Shown in pieces: positions 13,450 to 19,569 of a stretch of DNA of 22,687 bases (position 1 is the first letter of the stretch; every line of letters begins with the position of its first letter). The stretch is from a virus. The notes below the pieces were generated by a model. That model saw only the letters and a program-made list of their open reading frames with translations. It made no database searches and was not told the DNA's origin. Both the position numbers and the translations under genes were made by a program. Location of the stretch: IMG/VR virus record IMGVR_UViG_3300038416_000187, positions 1 to 22,687 of that record, one strand, 5' to 3'.

Positions 13450-15103
13450 TCCAAAGATAGAACTCCAGCCTAAACAGGGAGAGGTCTTCGATCTTGTCGA
13501 GGGCAATGAATCCACCTGGATTGGTGCTGGCGGAGGACGCGGGGGCGCTAAAAGCCGTTGCATCCAGTCTGTGATGCTCGCACGGCGGCTCCAGTTTCCG
13601 GCCACCATCGGCGCAATCGTAATGCGCAACTCCGACCAGGTGCGCAAGTACCACGAGGAGCGGATGCTAGCGGCGTGGCCGCAGCTTGAGCGGTGCTACG
13701 TCAGCACTAAACGCAAGATCGTTCTTCCCTTCCGCGAAGGTCTTCCCTCTGAGATTCACTTTCTCTACGCTGAAACCCTAAAGGATGTGATCCGTGTCTT
13801 TCGCTCCGCCAATTACTTCGATATTGGCATCGACCAGGCCGAGCAATTTGCCGAAGAAGAGCTCAGAGAGATAAAGCAGGCCGCTCGGTGGCCAGACGTG
13901 CCAGAAGGAACATGCAAGTTGATCGTCGGTTTCAATATGGGCGGCGTGAGCATCGGCTTTTTCCGTAAGGTCTTTCACGACTTAGAATACCTCCCTAACG
14001 AAAATCCCAAACGGTACGCCTTCGTTCACTTCCGGCCCTTTGACAATTCACAATGGAGCCTTCCTGCGCTTCGGGCTGACGGGCTTACAGAGGAAGATTA
14101 CTACTCGTGGCCAGAGACAAAGCGTCGTGAATACTGTGGGACACGTTCGGACTACGGCAAGGAGCTTCTCAGCCAGGACCCTGCGCTGGTGCAGCGCGAC
14201 TTCGACGGCTCATGGGATTCCCTCGAAGGTGCTTTCTTCACGCGCTCGTGGGACCGCAATGCGAGCGTGCGTGCTCCAGAGGAAATCGATAGCATCATCA
14301 AACCATGGTGGGAGCGGTGGCTATCACAGGACTGGGCGCGCGGACACTACTGCGTCACCTATTGGCACGCGATGGGCGAGATGTCTCCAGAGGAGATCAA
14401 GAAGCATCTGGGGTGGGATGTGCGCTTCGCGCTGAAGGTGATCGTCACCTACAGGGAGTACGTGGCCGGCGGCGAGGCGGCGCCGGACTCCGGAGGCAAC
14501 CGGGAGTTGGACGAAGAGGACATCGCTCGACAGATAGTCGAACGTACCCCATCGAGCGAACGCGCCAACCTCTCAGACTTCTTTCTGTCACCGGATGCCT
14601 TCGGTAAAAAGTCAAGCAAAAACACGATCGCTCAGACCGAGGGCGAAATCCTCATGGCGAGCGACATGCCATATCCCCGGCACGCCGATGACGAGCGCAT
14701 TACCGGCTGGAGCCTGATGTCGAAGCTCATGTTGGCTACCAAACGCAAGGGCTCGCGGGGAGAGGAGGTTTGGCTGATGTCGGTTAACTGCGTTGAGTTG
14801 GTATCTGCTATTCCACTCCAGATGCGTGACCCGAAGAAGCTGGAGGATGTTCTAAAAACGGATTTGAGCACGGCGAAGATCGATCAGGATTGTATGGACG
14901 CAGCACGCTACGGACTGAAGAGTAAGCTCCAGCCGGGACAAAAGCCCAAGGAAGTTGAGGCCGAGGAGAAACTGCGGGTACTGCAGGAGAGCGGTCTCGA
15001 TGAGCACAGCCTCGGGATTTACAGGATCAGATATTCTCAAGAGGCCCGGGAGCCGGAAGAGCCTGCGCGGATGGGTCGCGGCCGGGCAACACGGCGTATT
15101 TAG
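13421..15103 (+). CDS. Terminase large subunit (ATPase-nuclease DNA packaging motor)
   Basis: 560 residues; ATG preceded by AAAAAGGA inside the end of the small subunit gene. The ATPase domain shows a Walker A-like GAGGGRGGAKSR near residues 35-46, a Walker B strand YFDIGIDQAEQF with Asp138-Gln139, and a coupling-type segment GFNMGGVSIGFFRKVFH. The RNase H-like nuclease domain shows Asp304 (SQDWARG), Asp392 (LSPDAFG) and Asp490/Asp493 (DQDCMDAARYG), matching the usual three acidic positions. The enzyme pumps DNA into the prohead and cuts concatemers. Odd points are Gln in place of the usual Glu after the Walker B Asp, and a 3' end that overlaps the convergent HNH gene by 77 bp. The C-terminal ~45 residues are charged and probably disordered. 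Confidence 0.9.
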   Translation: MATLAIPLFNPKIELQPKQGEVFDLVEGNESTWIGAGGGRGGAKSRCIQSVMLARRLQFPATIGAIVMRNSDQVRKYHEERMLAAWPQLERCYVSTKRKIVLPFREGLPSEIHFLYAETLKDVIRVFRSANYFDIGIDQAEQFAEEELREIKQAARWPDVPEGTCKLIVGFNMGGVSIGFFRKVFHDLEYLPNENPKRYAFVHFRPFDNSQWSLPALRADGLTEEDYYSWPETKRREYCGTRSDYGKELLSQDPALVQRDFDGSWDSLEGAFFTRSWDRNASVRAPEEIDSIIKPWWERWLSQDWARGHYCVTYWHAMGEMSPEEIKKHLGWDVRFALKVIVTYREYVAGGEAAPDSGGNRELDEEDIARQIVERTPSSERANLSDFFLSPDAFGKKSSKNTIAQTEGEILMASDMPYPRHADDERITGWSLMSKLMLATKRKGSRGEEVWLMSVNCVELVSAIPLQMRDPKKLEDVLKTDLSTAKIDQDCMDAARYGLKSKLQPGQKPKEVEAEEKLRVLQESGLDEHSLGIYRIRYSQEAREPEEPARMGRGRATRRI

Positions 15104-15431
15104 AACTCCGCTCCATCCGCTCACCCATAAAATGCCCGCTGATTAAGTGACATTTCCAGCAAGACCATACCGTATTCTCCTCGGTGAACTCCCCGCCGGC
15201 GCCCTTGCTCTTGATGTGCGCTAGGTGTCCTATCACAAACAGATCTCCGCCCCACGGTAAGATCCTGTCGCCGCTACACTCTGGGTGCTTCCTGACCTCG
15301 CAGCGGCCTTGCGCCCGCTCGTATACTGCCAGCCTGACGGCCATCTTCTCTTGGGCTGTCGGCTGCCCGCGGCGTGTGCCGGGCCTACGCTTGCGTGGCG
15401 GGGCGTAGCGTTTGATCGGGCTTCGTCTCAT
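15027..15431 (-). CDS. HNH endonuclease
   Basis: 134 residues from the ATG at 15431, which follows AGGGAAGG. A GTG at 15488 would add 19 residues but overlaps the previous gene. The N-terminus is strongly basic (MRRSPIKRYAPPRKRRPGT). The HNH core runs from a Cys-containing strand (RCEVRKHPEC) through GHLAHIKSKGAGG to EENTVWSCWKCH, giving the expected His, Asn, CxxC and His positions. HNH proteins next to terminase genes are known to assist DNA packaging in several phages; here the gene lies beside the large terminase gene but on the opposite strand. Its last 77 bp overlap the terminase gene antisense. Packaging helper or free-standing homing-type nuclease are both possible. Confidence 0.8.
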   Translation of the reverse strand: MRRSPIKRYAPPRKRRPGTRRGQPTAQEKMAVRLAVYERAQGRCEVRKHPECSGDRILPWGGDLFVIGHLAHIKSKGAGGEFTEENTVWSCWKCHLISGHFMGERMERSSKYAVLPGRDPSAQALPAPGPLENI

Positions 15432-15471
15432 TGTCCTTCCCTGACGCGCTCTTCGGGGCGCGGTTTCGTGT

Positions 15472-15771
15472 CTAATCTTCCATCCCACAGCCCTGCCCGA
15501 GTGGCAAGCACTTTCGTATCTGCTCGATCAACATCTTGGTAACGGAGCCATCCCTGTCTTCCGCAATCCATTCGGGACGGATGTAGTGCAGGGGACGCTT
15601 CAGCAAACCGCAAGAAGTCTCACCGGAGTGGTCCACTTCAAGAGCACGACAGATTTCATCTTCCGGCGAATTCATCAACGCCACGCTTGCGTCACAGGGA
15701 CCGCGACGGCAACATTCCCCGCATCGATTACAGGAAGCGCGGAAGGGCGGCTTCTGAATGATTGCGAACAT
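15472..15771 (-). CDS. YkgJ-type Cys-cluster protein
   Basis: 99 residues from the ATG at 15771, 4 nt after the previous stop, with GGTGAGG just upstream; an in-frame start at 15810 would overlap more. It begins MFAIIQKPPFRASC, then CNRCGECC, then further cysteines in GPCDAS, ICRALE, TSCGLL, KCLPL and GCGMED. The CxxCGxCC opening and the later spaced cysteines match the YkgJ family of putative zinc/iron-chelating proteins. The biochemical role of that family is not settled. Small versions occur in phage genomes. Confidence 0.7.
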   Translation of the reverse strand: MFAIIQKPPFRASCNRCGECCRRGPCDASVALMNSPEDEICRALEVDHSGETSCGLLKRPLHYIRPEWIAEDRDGSVTKMLIEQIRKCLPLGQGCGMED

Positions 15772-15775
15772 CGCC

Positions 15776-16273
15776 TCACCCGCGCCCCGGCTTGCCGTCG
15801 GCGGGCGCATTGGCGCGGGCGGCGAGCTTGCGATTGATATGCTCTATAAGCAATTTATCGGCATGTCGCGTCTGTTGATATGGTTCAAAGGTTTCCAGCG
15901 TAAACGGCGCACTCAGCCGCTCGATGGTCTGCTCCGCCACGCGCAGCTTCGCTTCCAGATCCCAGATGCGCATAGCCGCTTCTTTGCGTTTAACGTAAGG
16001 GCCGAAATGTCCCTGCGCTTCTTTGATCTGGCCCGCGATGAGATCATAACTTCGCAAATCCTCGGGTATCTTCGGCTCGCTCATCGTGCCCACCTGATCT
16101 CTGCGATCACGTCGCGGGCCTTGCAGTACGCGCAGCTTCGCTTCCAAGGCGGCGTAATCTTCATACATACAATACGGGCCATCCTTCTGCTCATATAAGA
16201 CGGCGATTGGATTCTCGCCTGCGCTGAATGAATTCTCAATTTTCTTGTTGTATCGTTTTATGTTCATCGTCAT
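15776..16273 (-). CDS. Small coiled-coil phage protein with 'DGPY..Y.DYAALEAKL' module
   Basis: 165 residues from the ATG at 16273, which overlaps the previous stop (ATGA) and has GGAG 8 nt upstream; a second ATG at 16267 is possible. Near residue 32 is EQKDGPYCMYEDYAALEAKL, a form seen in many small phage early proteins. It is followed by a long charged helical region with a second LEAKLR motif 63 residues later, encoded by an identical 19-bp stretch. It ends in an Ala/Gly/Lys tail. No enzymatic motif is present. It is part of the ATGA-coupled operon. Function is not recognised. Confidence 0.65.
   Translation of the reverse strand: MTMNIKRYNKKIENSFSAGENPIAVLYEQKDGPYCMYEDYAALEAKLRVLQGPRRDRRDQVGTMSEPKIPEDLRSYDLIAGQIKEAQGHFGPYVKRKEAAMRIWDLEAKLRVAEQTIERLSAPFTLETFEPYQQTRHADKLLIEHINRKLAARANAPADGKPGRG
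15939..15957 (+). repeat. 19-bp direct repeat, copy 1
   Basis: Perfect 19-bp match to 16128-16146. On the - strand it encodes LEAKLR in the small coiled-coil protein, in the same frame as the other copy, 189 bp (63 codons) away. It suggests an internal duplication of a helical module. Confidence 0.6.
16128..16146 (+). repeat. 19-bp direct repeat, copy 2
   Basis: Perfect match to 15939-15957. It encodes the LEAKLR that follows DYAA in the N-terminal module of the same gene. Confidence 0.6.
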
Positions 16274-16461
16274 GGATTTGGCTCCGTTCTCCCCGTTTCG
16301 CAGCCGCATTGTCGGCAGAAAGCCGTCTCGGGGCGTGGCTTACCATACGGGACATTGATTGTGTAGTGCTTACCGCAGTTAGCGCAGCGAACCGGAACGG
16401 TATAGAACTTCTCTTCGGGCTGTGCTTGTTCAAAAGGGCCACCCAATGTATGTATGCTCAT
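16270..16461 (-). CDS. Small zinc-ribbon protein
   Basis: 63 residues; the ATG overlaps the previous stop (ATGA) and its own stop overlaps the next ATG in the same way. It has CANCGKHY near residue 26 and CRQCGCE near residue 49, two CxxC pairs about 22 residues apart, which suits a single zinc ribbon. The rest is short and Pro/Glu-rich. Small zinc ribbons in phage early operons may bind nucleic acid or host proteins; nothing here decides which. Confidence 0.65.
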   Translation of the reverse strand: MSIHTLGGPFEQAQPEEKFYTVPVRCANCGKHYTINVPYGKPRPETAFCRQCGCETGRTEPNP

Positions 16462-16793
16462 ACTATCCTCTTCCAGCCGCGCCTAAGCTCGGACAGTCGC
16501 TCTTGCTCATGAACCTGTATCTCTGCCGCGATCACCACATCCTTATTGATCGCCAGTTGCAGCCATGCTATTGCCATCTCTGCGCGTTCGATCTCCTTCT
16601 TGCGGGCCTCGGTGAACTCGCGGGCGGAGTGCCATGCGGCAGGAGCATCCAAACGATGTGATCGTTCAAATTTGGCGTTGATGTTTCCGCTGAGAATCCA
16701 GTGGCCGCCATTCGGCCGCTTTACAAGCACACGATTACCGTCATAGTGAACGTCAACCCACTGCTCCCGCACGTACTTCTCGTCTTCGTTCAT
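16458..16793 (-). CDS. Hypothetical small early protein
   Basis: 111 residues from the ATG at 16793, which overlaps the previous stop (ATGA) and has GGAGG at the ideal 8 nt; the in-frame ATG at 16799 is only 2 nt from that site. The N-terminal half looks like a small beta domain (WVDVHYDGNRVLVKRPNGGHW). The C-terminal half (from ~50) is a charged helix with AREFTEARKKEIERAEMAIA. The family is not recognised. Confidence 0.65.
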   Translation of the reverse strand: MNEDEKYVREQWVDVHYDGNRVLVKRPNGGHWILSGNINAKFERSHRLDAPAAWHSAREFTEARKKEIERAEMAIAWLQLAINKDVVIAAEIQVHEQERLSELRRGWKRIV

Positions 16794-16978
16794 CTGCATA
16801 CCCTCCAGGCTGCCCAGACCGCCCACCACGCGGCGCCGATCAGCAGCGCGGCTCCAATCTCCAGCCCGAGCGCCCACGCGACGCCCCTGAAGAAACTCAG
16901 GAACTCGCGCAGGGCATGTCGCATCATCTCATCCGGCGTGGGCACGTGCTGCCAGTAGACCACAGTGTGTGTGTTCAT
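16790..16978 (-). CDS. Small single-pass membrane protein
   Basis: 62 residues from the ATG at 16978, which overlaps the previous stop (ATGA); its stop overlaps the next start. The N-terminal ~25 residues are soluble (MNTHTVVYWQHVPTPDE). A Trp/Ala-rich hydrophobic segment, LGLEIGAALLIGAAWWAVW, covers about residues 39-57, followed by a short basic end. One membrane span and a small size are compatible with a holin-like, superinfection-exclusion or other inner-membrane protein. No endolysin gene is nearby, so a lysis role is not supported. Confidence 0.65.
   Translation of the reverse strand: MNTHTVVYWQHVPTPDEMMRHALREFLSFFRGVAWALGLEIGAALLIGAAWWAVWAAWRVCR
16802..16806 (-). promoter_or_regulatory. 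Shine-Dalgarno GGAGG inside the membrane-protein gene
   Basis: GGAGG on the - strand, 8 nt before the ATG at 16793. It selects that start over the ATG at 16799 and shows that the downstream gene has its own ribosome binding site as well as coupling. Confidence 0.5.
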
Positions 16979-17346
16979 GCGGCGAGTCCTTTCCACTCCA
17001 TCCAGCGGCTCTGCAACTCGGCTTTCGCTTCGGGGGTTCGCAGGCGGTCAAAGCATGTGGCAGACATCCGGGGGAAAATATTCTCTTGCATGTCTTCCCA
17101 GAGCATGCCCCCGAGCACTTCCCCGTCGCATGAAAACGCTTTGCGGATCTCAGAACAAAGTAGACAGGTATTGATTCTCCAGAATTCGCCGTCGCTCTTG
17201 CCGCTCGCACTGTGATATTTCGCACCCACGGAGATCGCGGCGCCGCATTCGGAGCATCTATGGGGCTTGCGGGCGATTCGAATCGATTCATCGAAGAACT
17301 CGCAGAATTCTTCAGGGCCTATCAAACATACATTGCAGTCGCTCAT
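16975..17346 (-). CDS. Cys-rich phage protein, probable zinc binding
   Basis: 123 residues; ATG overlaps the previous stop (ATGA). It has CNVC at residue 4, CSECGAAISVGAKYH near 31 and CLLCSE near 61. The 'C..CG..I..G..Y......R...C..C' pattern occurs in many small phage proteins and is likely to bind one or two zinc ions. The C-terminal third is helical (AKAELQSRWMEWKG). No catalytic motif is seen. It belongs to the coupled small-gene operon; the function of the group is unknown. Confidence 0.7.
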   Translation of the reverse strand: MSDCNVCLIGPEEFCEFFDESIRIARKPHRCSECGAAISVGAKYHSASGKSDGEFWRINTCLLCSEIRKAFSCDGEVLGGMLWEDMQENIFPRMSATCFDRLRTPEAKAELQSRWMEWKGLAA

Positions 17347-17765
17347 GGCTTCCCCGCCTCCTCTAGTAGTGAGTCCGGTACATCGAAGAATCCCAGTGCG
17401 CCTTTAACTGGGATCGGTTCAAGAAATGCGACAGGATCGCGCAAGAGAAACCCATACTTGCCGTAGAACCACGGTGATTGGGATTGCGTAACGCATCCCA
17501 CAATTTCAACTGACCCGACAATGCAACCCGCTGACCGCGAGAATACCTCGCGTGGGTTGTCGTCAGCTAGTAGATCGTCCATCCCGGCGCGCACAATCCC
17601 GTCGATGCAGTTAATGTCCTCACGCACATCGCGCTCAACATACCAAGTGGATGCATGGAGCAGTATGCGGCCCCGAAGTCGGGTAGGCCATTCTCGGTTT
17701 TCGATGTCCTTGCCGAGATGCAGGATGGCCCACCACCACGGCGCTCTAACGCTCAATGCTTTCAC
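17343..17765 (-). CDS. ASCH-domain protein
   Basis: 140 residues; ATG overlaps the previous stop (ATGA). The N-terminus MKALSVRAPWWWAILHLGKDIENREW is followed by TRLRGRILLHAS, the hallmark opening of ASCH proteins (PUA-like beta barrel). GCIVGSVEIVGCV and the C-terminal WFYGKYGFLL then GALGFFDVP complete the fold. ASCH proteins are RNA- or nucleoside-related; some hydrolyse N4-acetylcytidine (YqfB) and many sit in phage early regions without known function. This window has a second ASCH-like protein at 21463-21840. Confidence 0.85.
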   Translation of the reverse strand: MKALSVRAPWWWAILHLGKDIENREWPTRLRGRILLHASTWYVERDVREDINCIDGIVRAGMDDLLADDNPREVFSRSAGCIVGSVEIVGCVTQSQSPWFYGKYGFLLRDPVAFLEPIPVKGALGFFDVPDSLLEEAGKP

Positions 17766-18088
17766 TTCCCCGCCCCCTCTCCGCGCGGCGCGGCGGCTCG
17801 CTGTAGCCGGTCAATCTCCGCTGCGATTAGCGCACCCGCTTTGACGAGATTTCGGATCGGACTCGTAGACGGCTTCCAGTCGCCAATCTCCCACGGCCAG
17901 CCCGGAGCCAAGGCAATTCTCCTGTCGTCCATCGACGTGCCTCTTTCCCGCAGGACGGCGGCAAGCAAGTAGCCCTTGGCAGCATCGGCCATCTGCCCGG
18001 CTGCGTGCTTATCATCGTGCTCTGCCGTCCAGCCCTCGACATCGATCTGCCGCTGGCGTTCCTGCGCAATCAACTCTGCTCCGTTCAT
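17762..18088 (-). CDS. Conserved phage protein ('ER.RQ...EGW..EHDD.H' family)
   Basis: 108 residues; ATG overlaps the end of the interrupted reading frame before it (ATGA). The sequence ERQRQIDVEGWTAEHDDKH near residue 10, then AAKGYLLAA, PGWPWEIGDWKP near residue 62 and VKAGALIAAEIDRL near 83 form a pattern that recurs in many phage and prophage small proteins. The conserved Glu, His and Asp residues give it the look of an all-alpha nucleotide-handling protein, but no activity is established as far as I know. Confidence 0.75.
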   Translation of the reverse strand: MNGAELIAQERQRQIDVEGWTAEHDDKHAAGQMADAAKGYLLAAVLRERGTSMDDRRIALAPGWPWEIGDWKPSTSPIRNLVKAGALIAAEIDRLQRAAAPRGEGAGK

Positions 18089-18282
18089 CGTCCTATCTCC
18101 TCGCTCAACCGCGCCAGTTCCGCGCAGTCAGCCCTGTTCGCCAACATGTCGTCATCGATTCGGCGCAGCACCTTCTCGCGGGTCGCTCACGTTTCCGCCT
18201 GTGCGCCCTCGGTGCATCTGACGGCCAGATTGCACGCGCGGGCCAGCCGGCCGATGCGGGTCACTTCGGGTTCAATGTCCAT
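18085..18282 (-). pseudogene. Small reading frame interrupted by an in-frame TGA
   Basis: From the ATG at 18282, with AGGAG 8-9 nt upstream, a frame encodes 31 residues (MDIEPEVTRIGRLARACNLAV...) and stops at a TGA (18187-18189). The same frame then continues open for another 33 codons (REKVLRRIDDDMLANRADCAEL...). It ends at a TGA whose ATGA overlap with the next gene is the spacing used throughout this operon. Both halves look like one charged helical protein. Possible readings are a recent nonsense mutation, a sequencing error, or two tiny genes with reinitiation at a weak GTG or ATG. General TGA readthrough is unlikely because most genes here end in TGA. Confidence 0.4.
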
Positions 18283-18466
18283 CGTGTTTCTCCTGTCCCT
18301 GCGCTAGCTTCGCTTCTAGCGCAGCATGTCGGCGGTAAATGTCGGCTTGGGTATGCCAGAAACCTATCTCCACTATGTCCTCGGGATGTGCGCGGGCCGC
18401 TCCCTGTTCGCACTCTTTCGCAAGCCGCTCTAGGCGCTTCGACTCTGACTCCGACTGCCCCGGCAT
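18272..18466 (-). CDS. Small helical early protein sharing the 'AALEAKL' motif
   Basis: 64 residues from the ATG at 18466, with GGAGG at the ideal 7 nt; a GTG at 18472 abuts the site and is unlikely to be used. The protein is charged and helical (ESKRLERLAKECEQ), then FWHTQADIYRRHAALEAKL near the C-terminus. The last part matches the module seen at 16128-16146 in another gene of this operon. Its stop overlaps the next start by 11 nt. Function is not recognised. Confidence 0.6.
   Translation of the reverse strand: MPGQSESESKRLERLAKECEQGAARAHPEDIVEIGFWHTQADIYRRHAALEAKLAQGQEKHDGH
18301..18322. repeat. Perfect 7-bp inverted repeat within a small gene
   Basis: GCGCTAG, an 8-base loop, then CTAGCGC. 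On the - strand it codes for ALEAKLA near the end of the 64-residue gene. There is no following T-tract, so it is not a typical terminator. Confidence 0.4.
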
Positions 18467-18468
18467 GG

Positions 18469-18798
18469 TCACTCCTCCAATCCATTGAGCGCCGCACAGA
18501 TCGCCGCTTGCGCTCTACGCACATCATCATCTCCATCCGATCCCCACATTGTGCGACGAGAGTAATCCGCCAGAGCGAGTCTCGCGGTATCCAAAAACCC
18601 GGCCAGGCCGACGATCTGCGTTCTGTGATCCACGTATGTCACGAAGGGTCCATCTTCTTGTTCAACGCACGCGGCGCTGCACTGCCCTTGCGTTGTGCGT
18701 GCGTGACGCGGCTCAAATCGGCGTATCCTTGCTTCAGCCATCGTTCCTCCTCCTGCCCCGCAATCTATCGCGGCGATCTTCTTATCCCGTTCGGTCAT
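18469..18798 (-). CDS. Small phage protein with 'EQEDGPF..Y.D' motif
   Basis: 109 residues from the ATG at 18798, which has GGAGG 7 nt upstream. An internal in-frame ATG at 18741 also has a strong GGAGGAGGA just before it and would give 90 residues, so two products are possible. ACVEQEDGPFVTYVDHRTQI, near residue 44 of the longer form, matches the EQKDGPYCMYEDY module of the gene at 15776-16273. The C-terminus is helical with DDDVRRAQAAICAAL. The function is unknown; it belongs to a loosely related family of small phage proteins. Confidence 0.65.
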   Translation of the reverse strand: MTERDKKIAAIDCGAGGGTMAEARIRRFEPRHARTTQGQCSAACVEQEDGPFVTYVDHRTQIVGLAGFLDTARLALADYSRRTMWGSDGDDDVRRAQAAICAALNGLEE

Positions 18799-18812
18799 GG
18801 GTCAACCTCCGC

Positions 18813-18998
18813 TCACAAATGTATGGGCGTGTCGGATTTTATTCCTCCGTTGTTCCAGCGCGCCGCCCATGCTTCCGGCGTGTAGTCCTCCGGATGAGGA
18901 CCCCAAGTTGACCACAGCCTACGCTCCAGTGCAGTCATCGGAGGTTTTCTCCACGCGGTCAACCGCTCAACGAATTGACGGACGCGGCTGCGCTTCAT
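18813..18998 (-). CDS. Hypothetical small Trp-rich protein
   Basis: 61 residues; ATG overlaps the previous stop (ATGA). The basic N-terminus MKRSRVRQFVERLTAWRKPP is followed by ERRLWSTWGPHPEDYTPEAW and ARWNNGG. The pattern of aromatic residues and Pro suggests a compact folded domain. It sits just downstream of the HNH-AP2 gene and may be co-translated with it. The family is not recognised. Confidence 0.6.
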   Translation of the reverse strand: MKRSRVRQFVERLTAWRKPPMTALERRLWSTWGPHPEDYTPEAWAARWNNGGIKSDTPIHL

Positions 18999-19507
18999 GC
19001 CAGCCTCGCAAACTCACCGTGGTACTTCAGCGCAGCGGGTACCCAGAGCTCCGTGTGCGCCGCCTGCGCTGTATCCCGATATCCAAGGCGCAAATAGCCG
19101 ATGTCTGTCTTGATCTGGGCGCGATACTTACCATTCTTTGTTCGGTATACGCCCTTGAATCCCGTGGTGTTGTTTTTCATTTTCCGCTTGTTTCTTTGTT
19201 GTTCGGAATCGTCGGCCATCCTTAGATTTGATCTGCGGTTGTCGAGAGTTTTCAGTGGGTCTCTGTGATCGCCTTCTGACTTGTCTCCGTAACCGAGTCC
19301 GAGAATCAGTCGGTGCATGTATATGCGATACCTCTTCCCGTTTACCGTCTTGGTGTTTGTGACTGCATAGAAAATCATCGTCCCGGGCCGTCGATGAGCG
19401 CGCCATTTGTAGCACGAAAGCCACTCGTAGTCGGCCGCGTCCACGATCGTAACTTGCCCCTGCGTCAACGGGATTTCGCGGTATGATGTTTCTGGTGGGG
19501 TTGTCAT
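18995..19507 (-). CDS. HNH endonuclease with AP2 DNA-binding domain
   Basis: 170 residues from the ATG at 19507, which has GGAGG at 9 nt; further in-frame starts at 19516 and 19576 (GTG) fit the ribosome site worse. EIPLTQGQVTIVDAADYEWL is the usual opening of this class. The HNH core is YMHRLILGLGYGD, then GDHRDPLKTLDNRRSNLR. The C-terminal AP2-like domain runs from TTGFKGVYR through KYRAQIK and YLRLGYRD to YHGEFARL. Such enzymes are typically free-standing homing endonucleases, and this one sits directly behind the helicase gene after a 62-nt gap, an insertion point often used by them. One ATGA overlap links it to the next small gene. Confidence 0.9.
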   Translation of the reverse strand: MTTPPETSYREIPLTQGQVTIVDAADYEWLSCYKWRAHRRPGTMIFYAVTNTKTVNGKRYRIYMHRLILGLGYGDKSEGDHRDPLKTLDNRRSNLRMADDSEQQRNKRKMKNNTTGFKGVYRTKNGKYRAQIKTDIGYLRLGYRDTAQAAHTELWVPAALKYHGEFARLA

Positions 19508-19516
19508 CGGACTCAT

Positions 19517-19521
19517 CCTCC
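19517..19521 (-). promoter_or_regulatory. Shine-Dalgarno GGAGG choosing the HNH-AP2 start
   Basis: GGAGG on the - strand directly abuts the ATG at 19516 but lies 9 nt before the ATG at 19507, so it favours the latter. Confidence 0.45.
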
Positions 19522-19569
19522 GGTTGGCTGAAGTAGCGCCGGGCGTTCGTTGCGCTCGACAGCCCCATA

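Noticed and set aside
16790-16978. Holin
   Set aside because: Only one membrane span and no endolysin or spanin nearby; described only as a small membrane protein.
18085-18282. General recoding of TGA as an amino acid
   Set aside because: TGA is the normal stop of most genes in the same operon, including all ATGA junctions, so a genome-wide recoding does not fit.
18301-18322. Rho-independent terminator
   Set aside because: The 7-bp hairpin is inside coding sequence and has no T-tract on either strand.
19508-19569. Promoter or terminator in the 62-nt gap after dnaB
   Set aside because: Only a 4-bp possible stem and no convincing -10/-35 pair; the gap holds just the ribosome site of the HNH-AP2 gene.
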